DNA of 64,000 bases from Ariolimax columbianus (GCA_036924085.1 JAVGWX010000011.1:20693955-20757954); one strand, 5' to 3'. Counted from the stretch's first letter, positions 11,278 to 26,400 are shown. Numbers and translations: made by a program. The notes: generated from the letters alone by a model not told the origin.

Positions 11278-11464
11278 AGTTTGGAGTTGCATAGGGGTTA
11301 GGATTGTCATCAGCTACCATTGGTTGGGGTCTCATTTCTTGGTGAGGTAAAGTGTTAGGCTGCTGCGGTACGAATCCCAGCACAGGACGTTTTGTGAAGT
11401 AGCCAATATTTAGGTTTGATGGAGACATGCTTCCCAGAAATACCGCAAAGCAAAACACAAGGAT
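11278..11464 (-). CDS. CREB3L: CREB3L exon E: transmembrane segment and proximal luminal domain
   Basis: 187 bp. The acceptor ends CGCTGCAG; the donor is T|GTAAGT, a consensus site. The first residues, [13 protein letters not shown], finish the membrane span begun in exon D, close to the family's CFAV-x-x-GS. The luminal part has [14 protein letters not shown]; the RPVL within it fits the S1P rule R-x-x-L, about 15 residues past the membrane, and is a candidate cleavage site (inference). The rest is Pro/Gln/Asn rich. The reading frame leaves in phase 1, so at least one more coding exon must lie to the left. Confidence 0.92.
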
Positions 11465-14400
11465 CTGCAGCGTGAAATGAGCGAGGAAGCCCCAGTTAGA
11501 GACACAAACATGTTGGCAAGTGGTTGTGCATATACAAATTAACTAAACTATATCTGATCCATATTTAAGAATTATCATGTAGTGTAATAAAATTGTCAAC
11601 ATTATTGTTTGGTAGAGAAATTAGACAACCATGTTTTTCATTAGAATAAAAAAATGTGTATTTTTGGATAACATTGATATGTGGTTGTGCAGAAATGCAT
11701 TTAATATTTAAAAAATATATAGAGAAAACCATGTTTCAGTGAAATATGAAAAATTATAGATGTGATAATAATCATACATGAAATAATTTATCTGAAAAAA
11801 ATGAGGTGATAAAGTTTATCATTGGGATAAATGTACGACAGATTTTATAACAGAGCCTTGCTTAATAAATATCAGCGTTAATCAAAGTGATTTAGAGTTT
11901 ATGGTTAACAATCTAACAAGAGCAAGCAACCACTGCCTGTATCACCACAATGTGTACTATAAACCAACCTTGCATGCAGTAAACAAATAGCGATACAACC
12001 ATAAACCCAAACAATAAATGATTAACAATGAACATGTTTATGATGAAATGCAAGAATTTTTTATTTTTTGTTTTTCTCTATCTTCTACTGGCAGAAGCAC
12101 ACCACTTTCCACCCCTGGCCTTTTAGATGATATCAGGATGTATTAACCAGTGCTTAAATGGGTGTGTGCGTCTGGATGTACCTATGCTAGTTAGGGTGAT
12201 CTCAGATGTCAACCAAACCAAAGTGCAATGGAAGGCCCTCACACCTGAAAGGAGGGTGTGAAAGTTGTGTAAGAGTGTGATTGTTGGATAGAGTAAAATG
12301 AAACAGAGTGTGAGGTGAGAAGAGCTAGAATTTGTGGATTTCTATTTTAATTGTTTTGATCGTGACTTAGTAACAAGAAATCATTTCAAATGTTTTCTGT
12401 GTAGCAGCATACATATCTGGAAAGATATTGTCAGAGGTACAGATGTTGAACAAGAGTGGGAGAGTTTCAAAACAGTTATTCAAAAAAGTGGAATGTGTTC
12501 CATGTAGGGAGGTAAACACCAAGCATAAAAAGTGGATAACTGGATTTGTAGTTACATGTAGAAGAGCTAAAAATAAAGCATGGAAAAAAATATATAGAGG
12601 CAGGTAAATCGAAAGAAACATATTTAAAATTTTTGGACAAGCAAAACATAGCTCAGAAAGTGAATATTACAGCAAAAATAGACTTAGAAAAAAAACTTGT
12701 TAATAGGATCAAGACTGATAGTAAAAGTTTCTTTTCTTATGTTAGAAATAAACAAAGAACGAAAGACAAGGTAGGCCCTCTCATAGATAGCACAGGTAAA
12801 ATAATAATAAGAGAAATCCTAGAGCAGCTTGATATATAATAAAATTGACTTAGAAATAACATTTCTCCTAAGAAATTACATGCTTTGGACACATGCAACG
12901 CCACAATGGCTTAGAAAGAACAATACTAGAGAGTATGGTACCTCGCAAAAGAAGCAGAGGCAGACCGAGGAGAAGATGAGCAAGGGACATTACAGAGGCT
13001 CTCTGGCTGACAGTGGCAGAGGTAGGAGAGCTGGCAAGGGATCGAGTGTCTTACAGATCGTCTGTCATGAGAACGACATTCTGCAAAGGACAAGCTACAT
13101 GATGATGATGATAATGTGTATAGCAGCTTACATAACAAGAAATCATGTAAAATGTTTAGTGTGACAGCTTACTTTTAGAAAAGCAATTATATGTATAGAA
13201 AGTTGACCCCCAACTTATGATCAGACTACAGTATAATCTTCTTCTTCTTGTTTTTCATGTTTTTAAAAATTATATGTCTACACATGAAGTCCAGTTCTAT
13301 GGATAAAGGTTGCCATGATGGAGAGTTCTTCAAGGCACTCAATAAGCTTTGGAGATTCATCTCAGTATGCAGCTGTTTAAGTATATAACAGTCTTGTATG
13401 ATATTCAGTGCAATAAAATGGGCCTCCATTTGATCTTAAAGTATATATATCATGATAAATCAAACAGTTGACATTTACTGAACAAATGACCAAACAATAT
13501 ATTATATCATCACATAAAGACATTCCTACTGTCTTTCTTCTTCTCTTCTTCATTGACTAATACTTCAGAAAATTATTTATTCAATTTCCTGTATTATATT
13601 TGGTGTATTGTTTAAACAAATTTCTTTCATACCCATATGGCTATTCCACATTTAGCCAACTTTAAGCTGTATTATTCAACCCTTCAGGGGTTTCATATTT
13701 CTACTAGACAATGTCCTCTCCAGAAGGTAATACCATACAAAAAGTTGGGGTACACCGTATACACATCTCATGAAAACCAAAACTATGCTCAACACTTAAA
13801 ATAACCAACCCTTGAATGTATAAGCACTGTCTATCCGCCAAACAGAAAAATGATGATTATCTATTATTTAAATTCTCTTTAACCATATAAAATAACCCTT
13901 TTTAACGCACAATTTAACCTTTATTTAAAAAATTGTATCTCTCTATCTCTTAAATATGACTTTAACTGCCTTAATGACTTTTGTGTAGACATAGGGGAGC
14001 ACATGGCCAAATGGTTTTGATGCCTGCCTGTCGAAAAGGAGGGCAGGGGTTCAAATACCCGGTAAGGTATATGTTGTTTTTCTGTTAGGGGTGAAATAAA
14101 CAGACATAGCCAGCACACGGGCAGGACTTGGGCAGGAGAGACAACTATCATTGCCTTGATTGAGCGAAGCAAGTGATCCTGTTCCGCATGAGAACAGGAC
14201 ATAACAGATTGAATGGCCACTTACACCGGCTAAAGTGGGGGACGGCGTGGGCTAGTGGTTAAGTGACACGGGTCACAATCTGAATGTGCTGGATTCGATC
14301 CCCATCACAGCACTAGCCGTTACCCAGGGGAAGCTAACCCTTAGAAAATGCAGGAGGAAGCAGACCCTTACATAAAATGCAAATGAAGTCAGATGTATTG

Positions 14401-17400
14401 GACGGACAGGCGCAAAATAAAAACATAGTGCAATGCCTTGGGGAATGGAGAAATAAGGCGAACACCAAAGAAAAAAAAAAAAAAAAAAGGCCAAGGTTTG
14501 CTGCATGGCCTCGTATGTGCAGGCAAACAGCAGATAGCTGAACATATCCTGCAGGACTGTTAGATCCTTGGTCAACTGCGTACTGAGCACTAGTCCACAG
14601 AGATGAACCTCCACTCAAGGCTATTTTGTAGCCTTGGAGAATTCTCCACCACAGCAATATTTTTCTAGTGAACTGAACTTAATTCCAATTTAGAAGACTG
14701 CAATCTGTATACAACTAGTTTAATTTACATTTCCTTACTGTAAAAGCTATGCACACCCAATCTTCACATGTAAGCATAATTTTTAAAAACCTGACGAACA
14801 AGAATAATAAGAAGACTGCCTTATACAGTTGTAAAGTTCATGCTTTTGTGCTTTCATTGATTCAGCAGCACTTTGACATTTGTTGATTGACCTATGTGAA
14901 AACTGGGGTAATTGAAGACATTCTAAATACACTGGACAAGAGTCAGAATGAGAGTGCTCTATTCTTTAAGAGGATAGTAAGTTTGAAGAAAGAGTAGGAA
15001 ACTGATGATGAAGAAGCATCCCTGCATTGCCCCAAGATACGCTTTGAAGGTAGGGCTCACCACCAGCAGTTGCCTAATCCATTCTTCTCAGCTCCAGAAA
15101 CCTTTCAGCGAAAGGACTGACAGGATCGTCTGTGTGCCTTTACAATTATTTCTGGCCATCAAGGAGCAATGCTCAATTCTCTAAGGTTTCCCTCTGGGCT
15201 GTACAATATCAGTCTGACCTATTCTCAATCATATAGGGTATATATGGCGTGCGACAAACACATGCACACCCTCACACACGCACACACAAACAATGATTTC
15301 TCTCAGTTTCTGACTGCATATCTTCAACCCACACTGCCAGGCTCGTGTCAATTATTCAAATCTTTTATAGTTATCCACTGGAATGCTACTTTCTGCTTGG
15401 TTTCCATAAACTTTGCCTCACCAAAGTTTCATTCTCTCCATATAATGAAAATATATCCAACATACATAACACAGAAACAATAACTGAGCAAAACCCTTCC
15501 ACAAGAATGCATTGATGATAAATATGTACTTGAGCTGATGTGACATAAAACTGGAAGGAGCAGGTGGCAGAGTGTTTAAGATATACACTTCCTAGTTTGA
15601 AGGGAAGGATCAGGTGGCAGAGTGTTTAAGATATACACTTCCTAGTTTGAAGGGAAGGAGCAGGTGGCAGAGTGTTTAAGATATACACTTCCTAGTTTGA
15701 AGGGAAGGAGCAGGTGGCAGAGTGTTTAAGATATACACTTCCTAGTTTGAAGGGAAGGAGCAGGTGGCAGAGTGTTTAAGATATACACTTCCTAGTTTGA
15801 AGAAATGAAAAAGACCTATGTAAATCAAGGTTGGTTTCAAAGAGGGTAAAATAAATGATCTACTCTGCACACAGCATGATAATTGTCAGTACAAGTGGCC
15901 TTTATTTTACAGCCCTATAAATCTCCACAGCAGACCCTAGCAATGGGAGAATACTGTATTGGAGATTTTTTTTAAACATGAAACCTCACAAACTTATGCT
16001 TCAAGTGTAGTAACTTTAAAATGACTGTCTGGTTTTGTCTATATCACTGATCTGGCTGCACTTGTGTTCTGGTCTCCTATCTCAAAAAACTTCTGTCAGT
16101 CACTGTATGAAATAGCTCATAACAATGCATATAGATCACAGCATGCACCTACATAACATTGAGATATGACAGATTTACCTTCAACATAACCTACTGTTGA
16201 TTATTTCCACTAATATAAGCTGCACTGATGATAAAATAACATATCACCACATAACCCTAGGCAGAGAATGCAGAGAGTGCTGCAATGTGAAAGTAGAGCT
16301 CAAGGTTAACAAGCTGATAGGTGCTTATACTCAGGATAGTGATCCATCATATGTACATATGGATCAGTGTTAGACAGTGGGAAATCAGGTTGGGGCTTCT
16401 CTGCTAGAGTGAGTGGTTAGGTTGTTGCTGAGCAGAGTGTGGCATTCAGAATAACAACCTCCAATATGAGAATGTAGACAGGTAGAGACCCCAGCTCTGG
16501 GATGGATATCTAAGACCTCTTTAACAAGGGCAGTCATTGTCTCAAGATCCCAATTCTTACTTACTTTGGATGATATAGGTGGGCTGGAGTAGCCTCAAAT
16601 TTCCAAAGGCTGATGTGGTTCTATTGTCCTGGTCATGCCAGGGTTCTAGGCAATGAAATATCTGAGTGCTTATTATGGGCATATAGGATAAGGTTTTTTT
16701 CTTCTTCAACATTCGTCATAAAAAAGGACGTTGTGTCGTACTTCAAAGCAAAGGCTGCGATATCTGCACCTTTGGGCCCGACATATCCGATTTCAGCTCA
16801 GCATTTTTGGTATCATCCGATTACAAGTCGACAATGGAAGTTGAAGTTGAGGTCTGAAGATGAACGAGGAGGAAGAAGAAGAAGAAGACTAACATGTCTG
16901 ATCAGTATTTTTTGCCTGACCAGATGTTAGTCTTCCTCCCCAAGAAGAAAGTAAGTTAGTTAACATCGCCATTGTTTATGCCCTCAATGAGGGGGATAGA
17001 GTAGATGTCAAAGATGAGTTCTTTGAACTGCTAGAAAAAACAGTGGACGAATGACAAGACAAAATTATCCTCCTTGGAGATTTCAAAACCAGAGTTGGAA
17101 AAGATGAATCTAGATGGGAAGGGAATGATTGGACATATGGTGGAGATGTGTTAAATGACAATTAAGGCAATTTCTGAGATTCTGCAGGAAATCAAATGTC
17201 AGAGGAGTTCAAGACCACAAGTGACATAAGACAGGGTGATATTATATCGCCATATCTATACATACTGAACATGGATGATGTCATCAAAGCTTGTGAGGAG
17301 AGGACCAACAGCTTATGAGTGGGGTACTGGAAGATGAAGCCAGTCTATATACTAGAGCTGGTGTTTGTCAAAGATGTAGCCCTGATTACTAAATCAGAGG

Positions 17401-20400
17401 TACATTTCCAGACCAACCTTCAAATCTGGGAAGAGGAGCTGGGGAAGAGGGATCACCATCAGCAATTGAACAAAAAATGGAAGTCTCAAGAAATGAAAAG
17501 AGACATCATATTTTTATGGGTGAACATTCTCTGGAACAGGTCAGGCAGTTCTAATATCTTGGTGCTGTAATAAACCAAAAGGGAGGTATTAAAGAAGAGT
17601 TGGCTGCGTGAAGAGCAGCAACTGGTAAACTTGTTCATGTCGTAAATAGATGATTCCTCAGCAAAAGAGAAACGAGCAAGAAAATTAAGATGGCTATATA
17701 CCATTCGACCTATGTACCAGTTTTACTAATGAATGTAAATCATGGGCATTGACAAAACCTAGAAACGCCAACTCCATGTGTCAGAATGAGATATCTAAGG
17801 AAAGTGATCCAAATAACAAGAAGAGACAAGCTGCGCAATCAAAAAATACAACAAGATGTCAAAGCCCAGTCCTAGCACACTCGAGTGGAGCAATCCAAAT
17901 GTTGGTAGCTTGGTTCTGTCTGTAGAATGAAAGAAGATCGGCTACCGCAGTAGTCAAGGAAAGCAAAGAGGCAAGGATCTAGACCAAGAGGGCGACGTAA
18001 AGTCCATTAGGATGACAACATAAGACATTCTGTAAGAGATCATGGACTAGGCTGGAACCAGGCCAAGTAGAAGACAGCAGATAGAACGGGCTGGTGCATA
18101 TTCCCTGTGGCAATGTACGGGTGCGAGACATGGACTATGACACAAGTAGCAGGAAACAAAATTGGAGCGTTCAAAACAAAATGTTACGGAAGAACCCTAA
18201 AAATTCCTTGGATAACGAAAGTGATAAACAAGCTTCTAGAAGATATGAATGTTGAAGATAACTGACTCATAAACAACGTTATGTTTTGGAAATTGAATTT
18301 TTTTGACCACGTCAAACACCATGGCGGACTGGAAAGAACGGTCATGGAGGGCATGGTACCTGGAAGGCGATGCAGGGGTCAACCAAGGCGAAGGTGGATA
18401 CAAGATATCAAGGATACTCTAAACATGGGCATGGAGCAGGTGGAAAGATTGAGTGCAGTCTGAGATTCATATTGGCTGGCTGTGATGAGAGCAACGTTCT
18501 TCAAAGGACATGCTACATGATGATGGTGCTATTTCTGTCAAACCTCCAGATCTCAAGAAAGAAGAGAAGCAACTAAATAAGTATTTTTGGGCATGGGTTT
18601 GCCTTCTCTCTGTGATCCCTATTCTTTTAGCCAGACTACACAAGTGCAGCCTGTTTCTAGGGCCACCCCTTGAATGAAGAAGCTAACTAACTAGACCAGT
18701 ATTTAGTTCAGAGATAGAAATAAATCTTATTGGTTCTTGTAATATCTTTTCTTGTTTGAACTACAGTGTCCTAAGTGGCATATCATGCTTGACACATTCT
18801 CTCTCACTCTGGCTAATATGACTGCCATCTTGCGTCTTGTATCAGTTGTCATGTTCATTATTATTGTTGTTGTTGCAATTTGTTAGGTGTTTTCTTCTGT
18901 TCTTTGTCCTTGACGACAGCCTTGTGGGTGTAAAGTGGGTCTCATTTTGTTTCTGTCCTAGTGTGGTAACTGAGCCACACCTATCTTTGTATGGACTACA
19001 TAGTTCAAACTCCAATTTATGATTCCAATGTTTGAGCCCAGATTCTGTTGGTCTTATCCTGACCTGTGGTTGACTTAAGGTTACTTCACTTATTGTTAAG
19101 CCCCGCTTGATCATCTTAGTTCTTAGTTGACCTGTACTTCTACAGAGGCACATGCCCCTGTGCAGGTCCCAACTCTGGCATAAGCTGGATATAGCTGAAA
19201 GAAGGATTTCCTGCTTAACGGGCTAGGCTTGAACAGCTTAATACTCCGCTGCATTGCTTCGTTAACCGATGTGGGAGTCGATCTTAATAGACTGAAACAC
19301 TAGAGCAAAGTAGACCCGCAGCCTGTTAAGCGCCATCTATGCTGCTCTAAAACAAACCAGCTAACCATGGCCGGTGTTATGCCATGTCACACAGTTAGTC
19401 ATCTCTTAACTCTGTGAGGTAGTGGAGCTATACTTGTCCTTGCCATACACAAAGACCCCAGCAGACCACCTGTCATATATTTTACAACTGTACTTGTCAT
19501 TGAATTATTTTTACAATACAGCAGCTATTACCCTTACTGGGATCGATAAAAGAGATTTAAAGGGGTTATAGGCAATCGCATTAACAGTATAAATGTCCTC
19601 TATGGTTTAACAAGAATAAACTTTTTAGAAGAAAATATTCATAAATTATATTTTCTTTAATGTACACATCATACAGCCAAGTACTTATTTTTAACCTCAG
19701 ATATTAATTATAAAATGACAATTGCAGCATTAATTCCTAATGTTGGGGTCAGTCCAGGGATTTATAGGATTAAGGGAAAAAGCCTGCTTGCCTTTACAGC
19801 ACAGTGGGCAGGCTAGGTTGTAATTTTATCACTAATTTAAAAAAACACATTTACCCTCTAGCAATGGCCTACTTTAGATAGACTGTTTGACTCATCAGGA
19901 AAACCCCCTGTAATGTCACATTCCACTGCCGACTAAATGACGGAACTTATAGTGTGCCACAGTTTATAATCAATCCATGCTCCACACACAGAAAAAAAAC
20001 AAATTCGCGGTACAAAACACAACAAATCACTGTTGAGATTGATCCTTTCACTGTATCCTGCCCTAAAACCAACTGCATATCCATCTTTGTTTCCTGTACA
20101 TGCTATTATACGAGGGGTGTTAAAATGGAGCCAGACCTAACTGCACCAAGTGAACATACGTATGATGTGCATGATGACGTCACTTCTGACGTAAACAGCA
20201 CATACCAACTGTCAAGTTAAAAAAATTGTATTATCCTGCGATTGATAGTTCCATTGGCAGACCATTGAAACATGGTGTTGTGATACGGAATCTGTCCTGA
20301 GTTGATCAGCCAGCGGTGATTCGGTTTCTAACAGCTGAAGGATGTCAACTAGTTGACATTCATCACGGAATGCAGGCAGTGTACGGTGATAAAAGTGTGT

Positions 20401-23400
20401 CGAAGACAACCGTGAAGAACTGGACAACAATGTTTAATGAAGGACACGAGTTAACAAAAGATCTTCCAAGACCAGGTCAGGCGCATATTGTTGCGTCAGA
20501 AGATGACATCACCGAAATTGATGCAGCAATTCGGGTGGACCGTCACCAGAGCTTACGCTTGCCACACTTTTGTCACCATACACTGCCGGCATTCTGCGAT
20601 GAATGTCAACTGGTCAACATCCTTCAGCTGTTAGAAAACAAATCACCGCTCGTTGATCAACTCTGGACGGATTCCATATCACACCCACCATGTTTTCAAC
20701 GGTCTGCTGAGGAAACTATGAGTCAGAGGACAATGAAATTTTGCAAACTTGACAGTTGGTATGTGCTGTTTACATCACAAGTAACGTCCTCATGCGCATC
20801 ACACGTATGTTCACTTGGTACAGTTAGGTCCGGTTTCATTTGAACACACGTCGTAGTTACACTGATAGTTGACATATGTAAGTTTTGTCAATTAGTTAGC
20901 CTTACAATTTGGATGTTCCAAAGGGATTTCTCAGTGAGTCGGAAGGCCTGTATCTACAGTAGGCTGTGCTCTAGTCCCTCAATACTCGCTTGTTTTATAG
21001 TCTGACTAACTGAACAAATATATTTTCTTTCTCACATGAAAGCACACACACATTCACATTTATAGGTAACATACCTCATATTTATTTACACTTTTGTTAC
21101 AAGTGATGCACAAACATATCACCACATCTGGCCTCTTTACAGGAGGCATGTCTCCACATATTTACAGTGACAGTTTCAATAGCAAAGTTTTATATGATGA
21201 ATTTGCTAATCCATGTACAACCCTCTTTAGTCACCTTTTATGACATGCTCAGAAGGTTAGTGGCCATATTCTTTTCAACCCGGGCACCACTTGTGTTTAC
21301 ATACATTATACCACACCATATTTATGCATGAACAGGTGCGCGCATGCACGCACACACACACAATGATGACCAAATTTCACAATGCCCATACAAAGTGATT
21401 TGATCAGTAAGACTTCTGATGAATTAGTCAAAGACTTCACACAGAACTGCTCCTAGCAAACAATGTTGTCTGATAAAAATGAGATGTTCCTATGCCCACA
21501 CCAAAATTAAGAAAGGTCTGCCAAGCATACTCTAAAGCAGTGGCCCCCAACCTTCTCCAGATCAGATCACAAACTCACTGAAGTCAAAGATAAATCGCTA
21601 CAAATTCCCTTCTCTCCTGTCACATGAGGTAAAATTTAAAACGAATACATAAAAACCTAATTTAAAACTCTAAATATGAATTGTGAACTACCCCACGCTC
21701 ATAACAAACCAGAGGTTGAGAACCACTGCGTTAAAGTGTACAATTGAAAAAATAAGGTTTCCCCCATATGTAAACAAAAATTGTGAGTAGCCAGGCTTTA
21801 ACTAACATAACAATTATATTCATCAAGAGCTCTGCTGTATTATCAAACATAATACTAACCATCACAACAGTGCCTGCTTGAGTTGCTGAAGCAGCTTTAG
21901 GCATTTTGCTGACTAGAGACTGCAGTTTCTGAAGCTGACCAAGCAAAGACCTGCAAGCAAACAGAAAATGATGAATTCTTCTTCAGTGTTTCTCCTGAAC
22001 GGGACATTACGAAGTTGTGTCATAATTTACAGTAAGGCTATGATATTTGTGCCTTTCGGACGTACACATTCTTCACATTCTATTTCAGTCTACTATTTTG
22101 GATATTGGCGTTTGTCTTCCCACTGCAATCCTTATTCTTTTGGTCAGACTTCACTAGTGCAGCCTGTTTCCAGGGCTGCCACTTGGAGGTGAAATATGGT
22201 CTTAGTCAGCTCTGATTTGCTGACCTGGTGTAAACAGATGGCTAGGAGTTGCTGGCTGCTGTCAGTTTATTCACTGTGCTGCACATTCGACCCCTAAATA
22301 AAATAACTAAATGATGAATTCAAACCTGGACACATAATGACTGTCTTTTCTTGTACCTTATAAAATATAAGTGCTAGTCAAAGTGTCTTGTCACTTTATA
22401 TGAGTATAGTCAAATCTGGATATGTGTAGTTTATCATATCCAACATGCAATATTTACAACCACTATATCCCAAATGTTGTTTCATATATCCATCATCTAT
22501 AAATGACCACAATATTTTCCACATCTCACCTAAATGTTATCAAGGCCAGAAAAAAAAGAGCAATGAATAGTAACAATCTCCCACTGTGCCAAGCACCTGT
22601 ACTCATGTAATAATCTACTGATGTGTCCGGGGAACTAGGACGCTAGTCCGGCCAGATACAATATACTGACTAGGACCTTTTTGTCAGGATTTGACACAAT
22701 ATACTGACCAAGACCTCTATCTCTCTTCCAAATAGAGTTCCCTGGAAACAGGCTGTTTTCAAGAGGTGTGGATCAATGTGATCCTATTAGTAGTGAGAAA
22801 CGTGCAGATGATGCCAAGCATAGCCCAACCGCCTGGAGGACCATGGTCCACTTTCATCTGCACGCTTGGGATGTGAAGAAAGCTACAATACATTACTAAA
22901 TGCCCTTTTTAGGGTGCACAAAAGAGTTAACATGCTCATTGTTGGCATTAAACAACAAATGATGTATCCAGTACATGTACTTATGTAATAATATAATCTA
23001 ACACCTGGTACACGTACTAAGATAAATAATCGAACACATTACCTGTTACATGTACTAAGGTAATAATCTTCAGCAGGATGCAATATCTGTACTGAGACAA
23101 TAATCTTCTGTTGTACATGTTACATGAACTGAGGTAATAATCTTGTGGTCACTGTTACCTGTACTGAGGTAAGAATCTTGTGGTACCTGTTACCTGTACT
23201 GAGGTGATAATCTTGTGGTACCTATTACCTGTACTGAGGTAAGAATCTTGTGGTACCTGTTACCTGTACTGAGGTAAAAATCTTGTGGTACCTGTTACCT
23301 GTACTGAGGTAATAATCTTGTGATACCTGTTACCTGTACTGAGGTAATAATTTTGTGGTACCTGTTACCTGTACTGAGGTAAGAATCTTGTGGTATCTGT

Positions 23401-26400
23401 ACTGAGGTAATAATCTTCTGTTGTACCTGTTACCTGTACTGAGGTAAGAATCTTCTGTTGTACCTGTTCCCTGTACTGAGGTAAGAATCTTATGTTGTAC
23501 TTGTTACCTGTACTGAGGTAATAATTTTATGTTGTACCTGTTACCTGTACTGAGGTAAGAATCTTGTGGTATCTGTTACCTGTACTGAGGTAAGAATCTT
23601 GTGGTATCTGTTTCCTGTACTGAGGTAAGAATCTTCTGTTGTACCTTTTACCTATACTGAGGTAAGAATCTTCTGTTATACCTGTTACCTGTACTGAGGT
23701 AAGAATCTTCTGTTATACCTGTTACCTGTACTGAGGTAAGAATCTTGTGGTATCTGTTACCTGTACTGAGGTAAGAATCTTCTGTTGTACCTGTTACCTG
23801 TACTGAGGTAAGAATCTTGTGGTATCTGTTACCTGTACTGAGGTAAGAATCTTGTGGTATCTGTTACCTGTACTGAGGTAATAATCTTCTGTTGTACCTG
23901 TTACCTGTACTGAGGTAATAATCTTCTGTTGTACCTGTTACATGTACTGAGGTAAGAATCTTCTGTTGTACCTGTTACCTGTACTGAGGTAATAATCTTC
24001 TGTTGTACCTGTTACCTGTACTGAGGTAATAATCTTCTGTTGTACCTGTTACCTGTACTGAGGTAAGAATCTTCTGTTGTACCTGTTACCTGTACTGAGG
24101 TAAGAATCTTCTGTTGTACCTGTTACCTGTACTGAGGTAAGAATCTTCTGTCATACCTGTTACATCTACTAATGCAAGAATCTTTTGTTGTACCTGTCCT
24201 AGCCCACTTGTTGTGAGAAACAAACATTCGGCCACTCTATAACTGATAAATGTGATAACCTCTAAATACACAAATAATTTTCAATTGTGTGGTCTGAATT
24301 GGATGTGTATCACATGCTAGCCACAAAAACCATCTATAGATTTTAGATGTTCAATGAGGTCACCGAGTGACCGCCTGATAGACGATGAACTCTTGAAGCT
24401 CCAGGGATAAGGAATCAAACTTAGGATGAGTAAGATGAAGTGGCTAATAGATGAATCAGGAGTGTGAATAACCAGTGAGCTATAGCAGACCACAGCCACA
24501 GTTCAAAGATGCATGTAAGTGAGACATGAAGGCTCTAGATATGGATCTGACATCTTGGGAACACATAGCTGCACACCGATACAAATGGAGATGTAACCTG
24601 AAGAAGTTGCTACTCCAAGGTCACATCAACCTATAGTCAGACATGACTGACAAGGGGAAACTTACTTACAGAAGTCATCAGTATAAAACCCTGATCATCT
24701 GAAGGGTGTGCCTTGCACAATGTTATAATTTTGCGCCTGTCGACCCAGTGCATCCGACTTCAGCATGCATTTTATGTAAGAGTCTGCTTCCTCCTGCATT
24801 TTCTAAGGGTTCGCTTCCCTGGGGTTAACAGCCGGTGCTGTGATTGGGGATCAAACCCAGCACCTTCGAGTTGTGAGCCGTGTCACTTAACCACTAACGC
24901 ACGCCGTCCCCTGAATCCAGTGATTTGACTTTTTCTAAGCAGAAACTTGCATTTCAAATAAAGTCATTCTGTAAAAAAAAAAATGCCTACCTGTTGTTAT
25001 TTTCCAAACTTTCAACTTTCTTCTTGAGATCACCGTTTTCATGATTGTATGCCTCAACTCTATCAGAGAATGATTGAAGGAAGGAATTAACGTGATAATT
25101 AAATAATGAATTAAGAAAAGAATAAACAACAATCCTCTTTCATTTACCTGGTATGTTGAGAAAAAACTCATTTACAACATGGTTTACATTGCTTTATAAC
25201 TCCTCACAGATATTAACTCTTTCCGGACCTATAGCCACTATAGTGGCTCATTTATGAAACCCTACAGGATCTTTAGCCACTATAGTAGATTGACCTAGAT
25301 AACAAGTTTCTTTGTTTCGAAGAATGGCGATTCACATTTTTTATGTAACCTGATACTTTACTGCTAAAACTATAATATTTCTGTTAACTAAATTTTACAA
25401 AAAGGAGTTGTTAGGTGTCACTCAGTGTTTATGTCAAGTAAAGTGTATTCACTGCTTCTACTATGATACACCCTGGGGGCCACTCTTCCCTTTCTCTCTC
25501 TTCTCACCTCACTCTGTTTCATTTGACTCTATCCCACAGTCACACCCTTGCACAACTTTCACACGCGCCCTCGTGGTAAAGCCCTTCCATTGCACTTTGG
25601 TTGGGCTAGCTTCTGAGGGTGCACAAACCTAGCATAGGTACATACAGATGCACACATGCATCCAAGCACTGGTTTATGCGTCCTGATATCGCCCAATTGA
25701 CTACGGTCTAGGGTGGAAAATGGCACGCCTCCGCCAGTAGAAACTAGTGAGGCAAACATCTAAGCAAAAAACAAAACAAAAAATACTATGATACATTTTT
25801 CATATTGTTATTGATTCTGGAGTCAATATTCATGGACATTAATGCATCAAATAAACTGTTTTGAAGGACTTTTGATTCTTGTATATAAAATTGCCAGAAA
25901 ATGGAAACACTTTTACCATGGACAATTTTTGGTGAATTACAATATTTTGACCTATAAATTATCTACTTCTTATCATTTTTTTGGTTTTTGCAACCTATTT
26001 ATTCTGCCAAATAATCAAATATCAACAATTTACAGATATGTTCATTTTCTGTAACCATTTTCCTTCCCAATGATATATAATTTTAATATGTTTATCTTTA
26101 TTATGGTGAGAAGTAGTAACATTAAAAAGGCATGCAGTGATTTTTTTTCAACACTGAAAACTAATTTGGTCCAAATCTAAAAATAATCAGGTCTCGAAAG
26201 AGGTAAACTGTTTTCAAATTACTCATGTTTATTTGTTAGTGTGTCTTCTTGTTCCTGTAGATTTTAGCATTGCTTCGAGTGAGTTGTACTGCGCCATTTT
26301 ACTTACTGTATTTGCACGCTTCGTTTCTCTATGTCATTTTCAGACAATTCTCACAATATATGTAACTTTTTTATTGGTTTATTATTATTATATTGACATT

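Noticed and set aside
13993..14070. A functional tRNA gene
   Set aside because: Box A and B are present, but the acceptor stem does not pair and a SINE body follows.
14273..14657. Two overlapping ORFs of 107-113 codons
   Set aside because: They translate SINE D and its poly(A)/T run in reverse.
20316..20843. 175-codon ORF as an intact mariner transposase
   Set aside because: The second half is the antisense of the first half. It is a palindrome without a catalytic domain.
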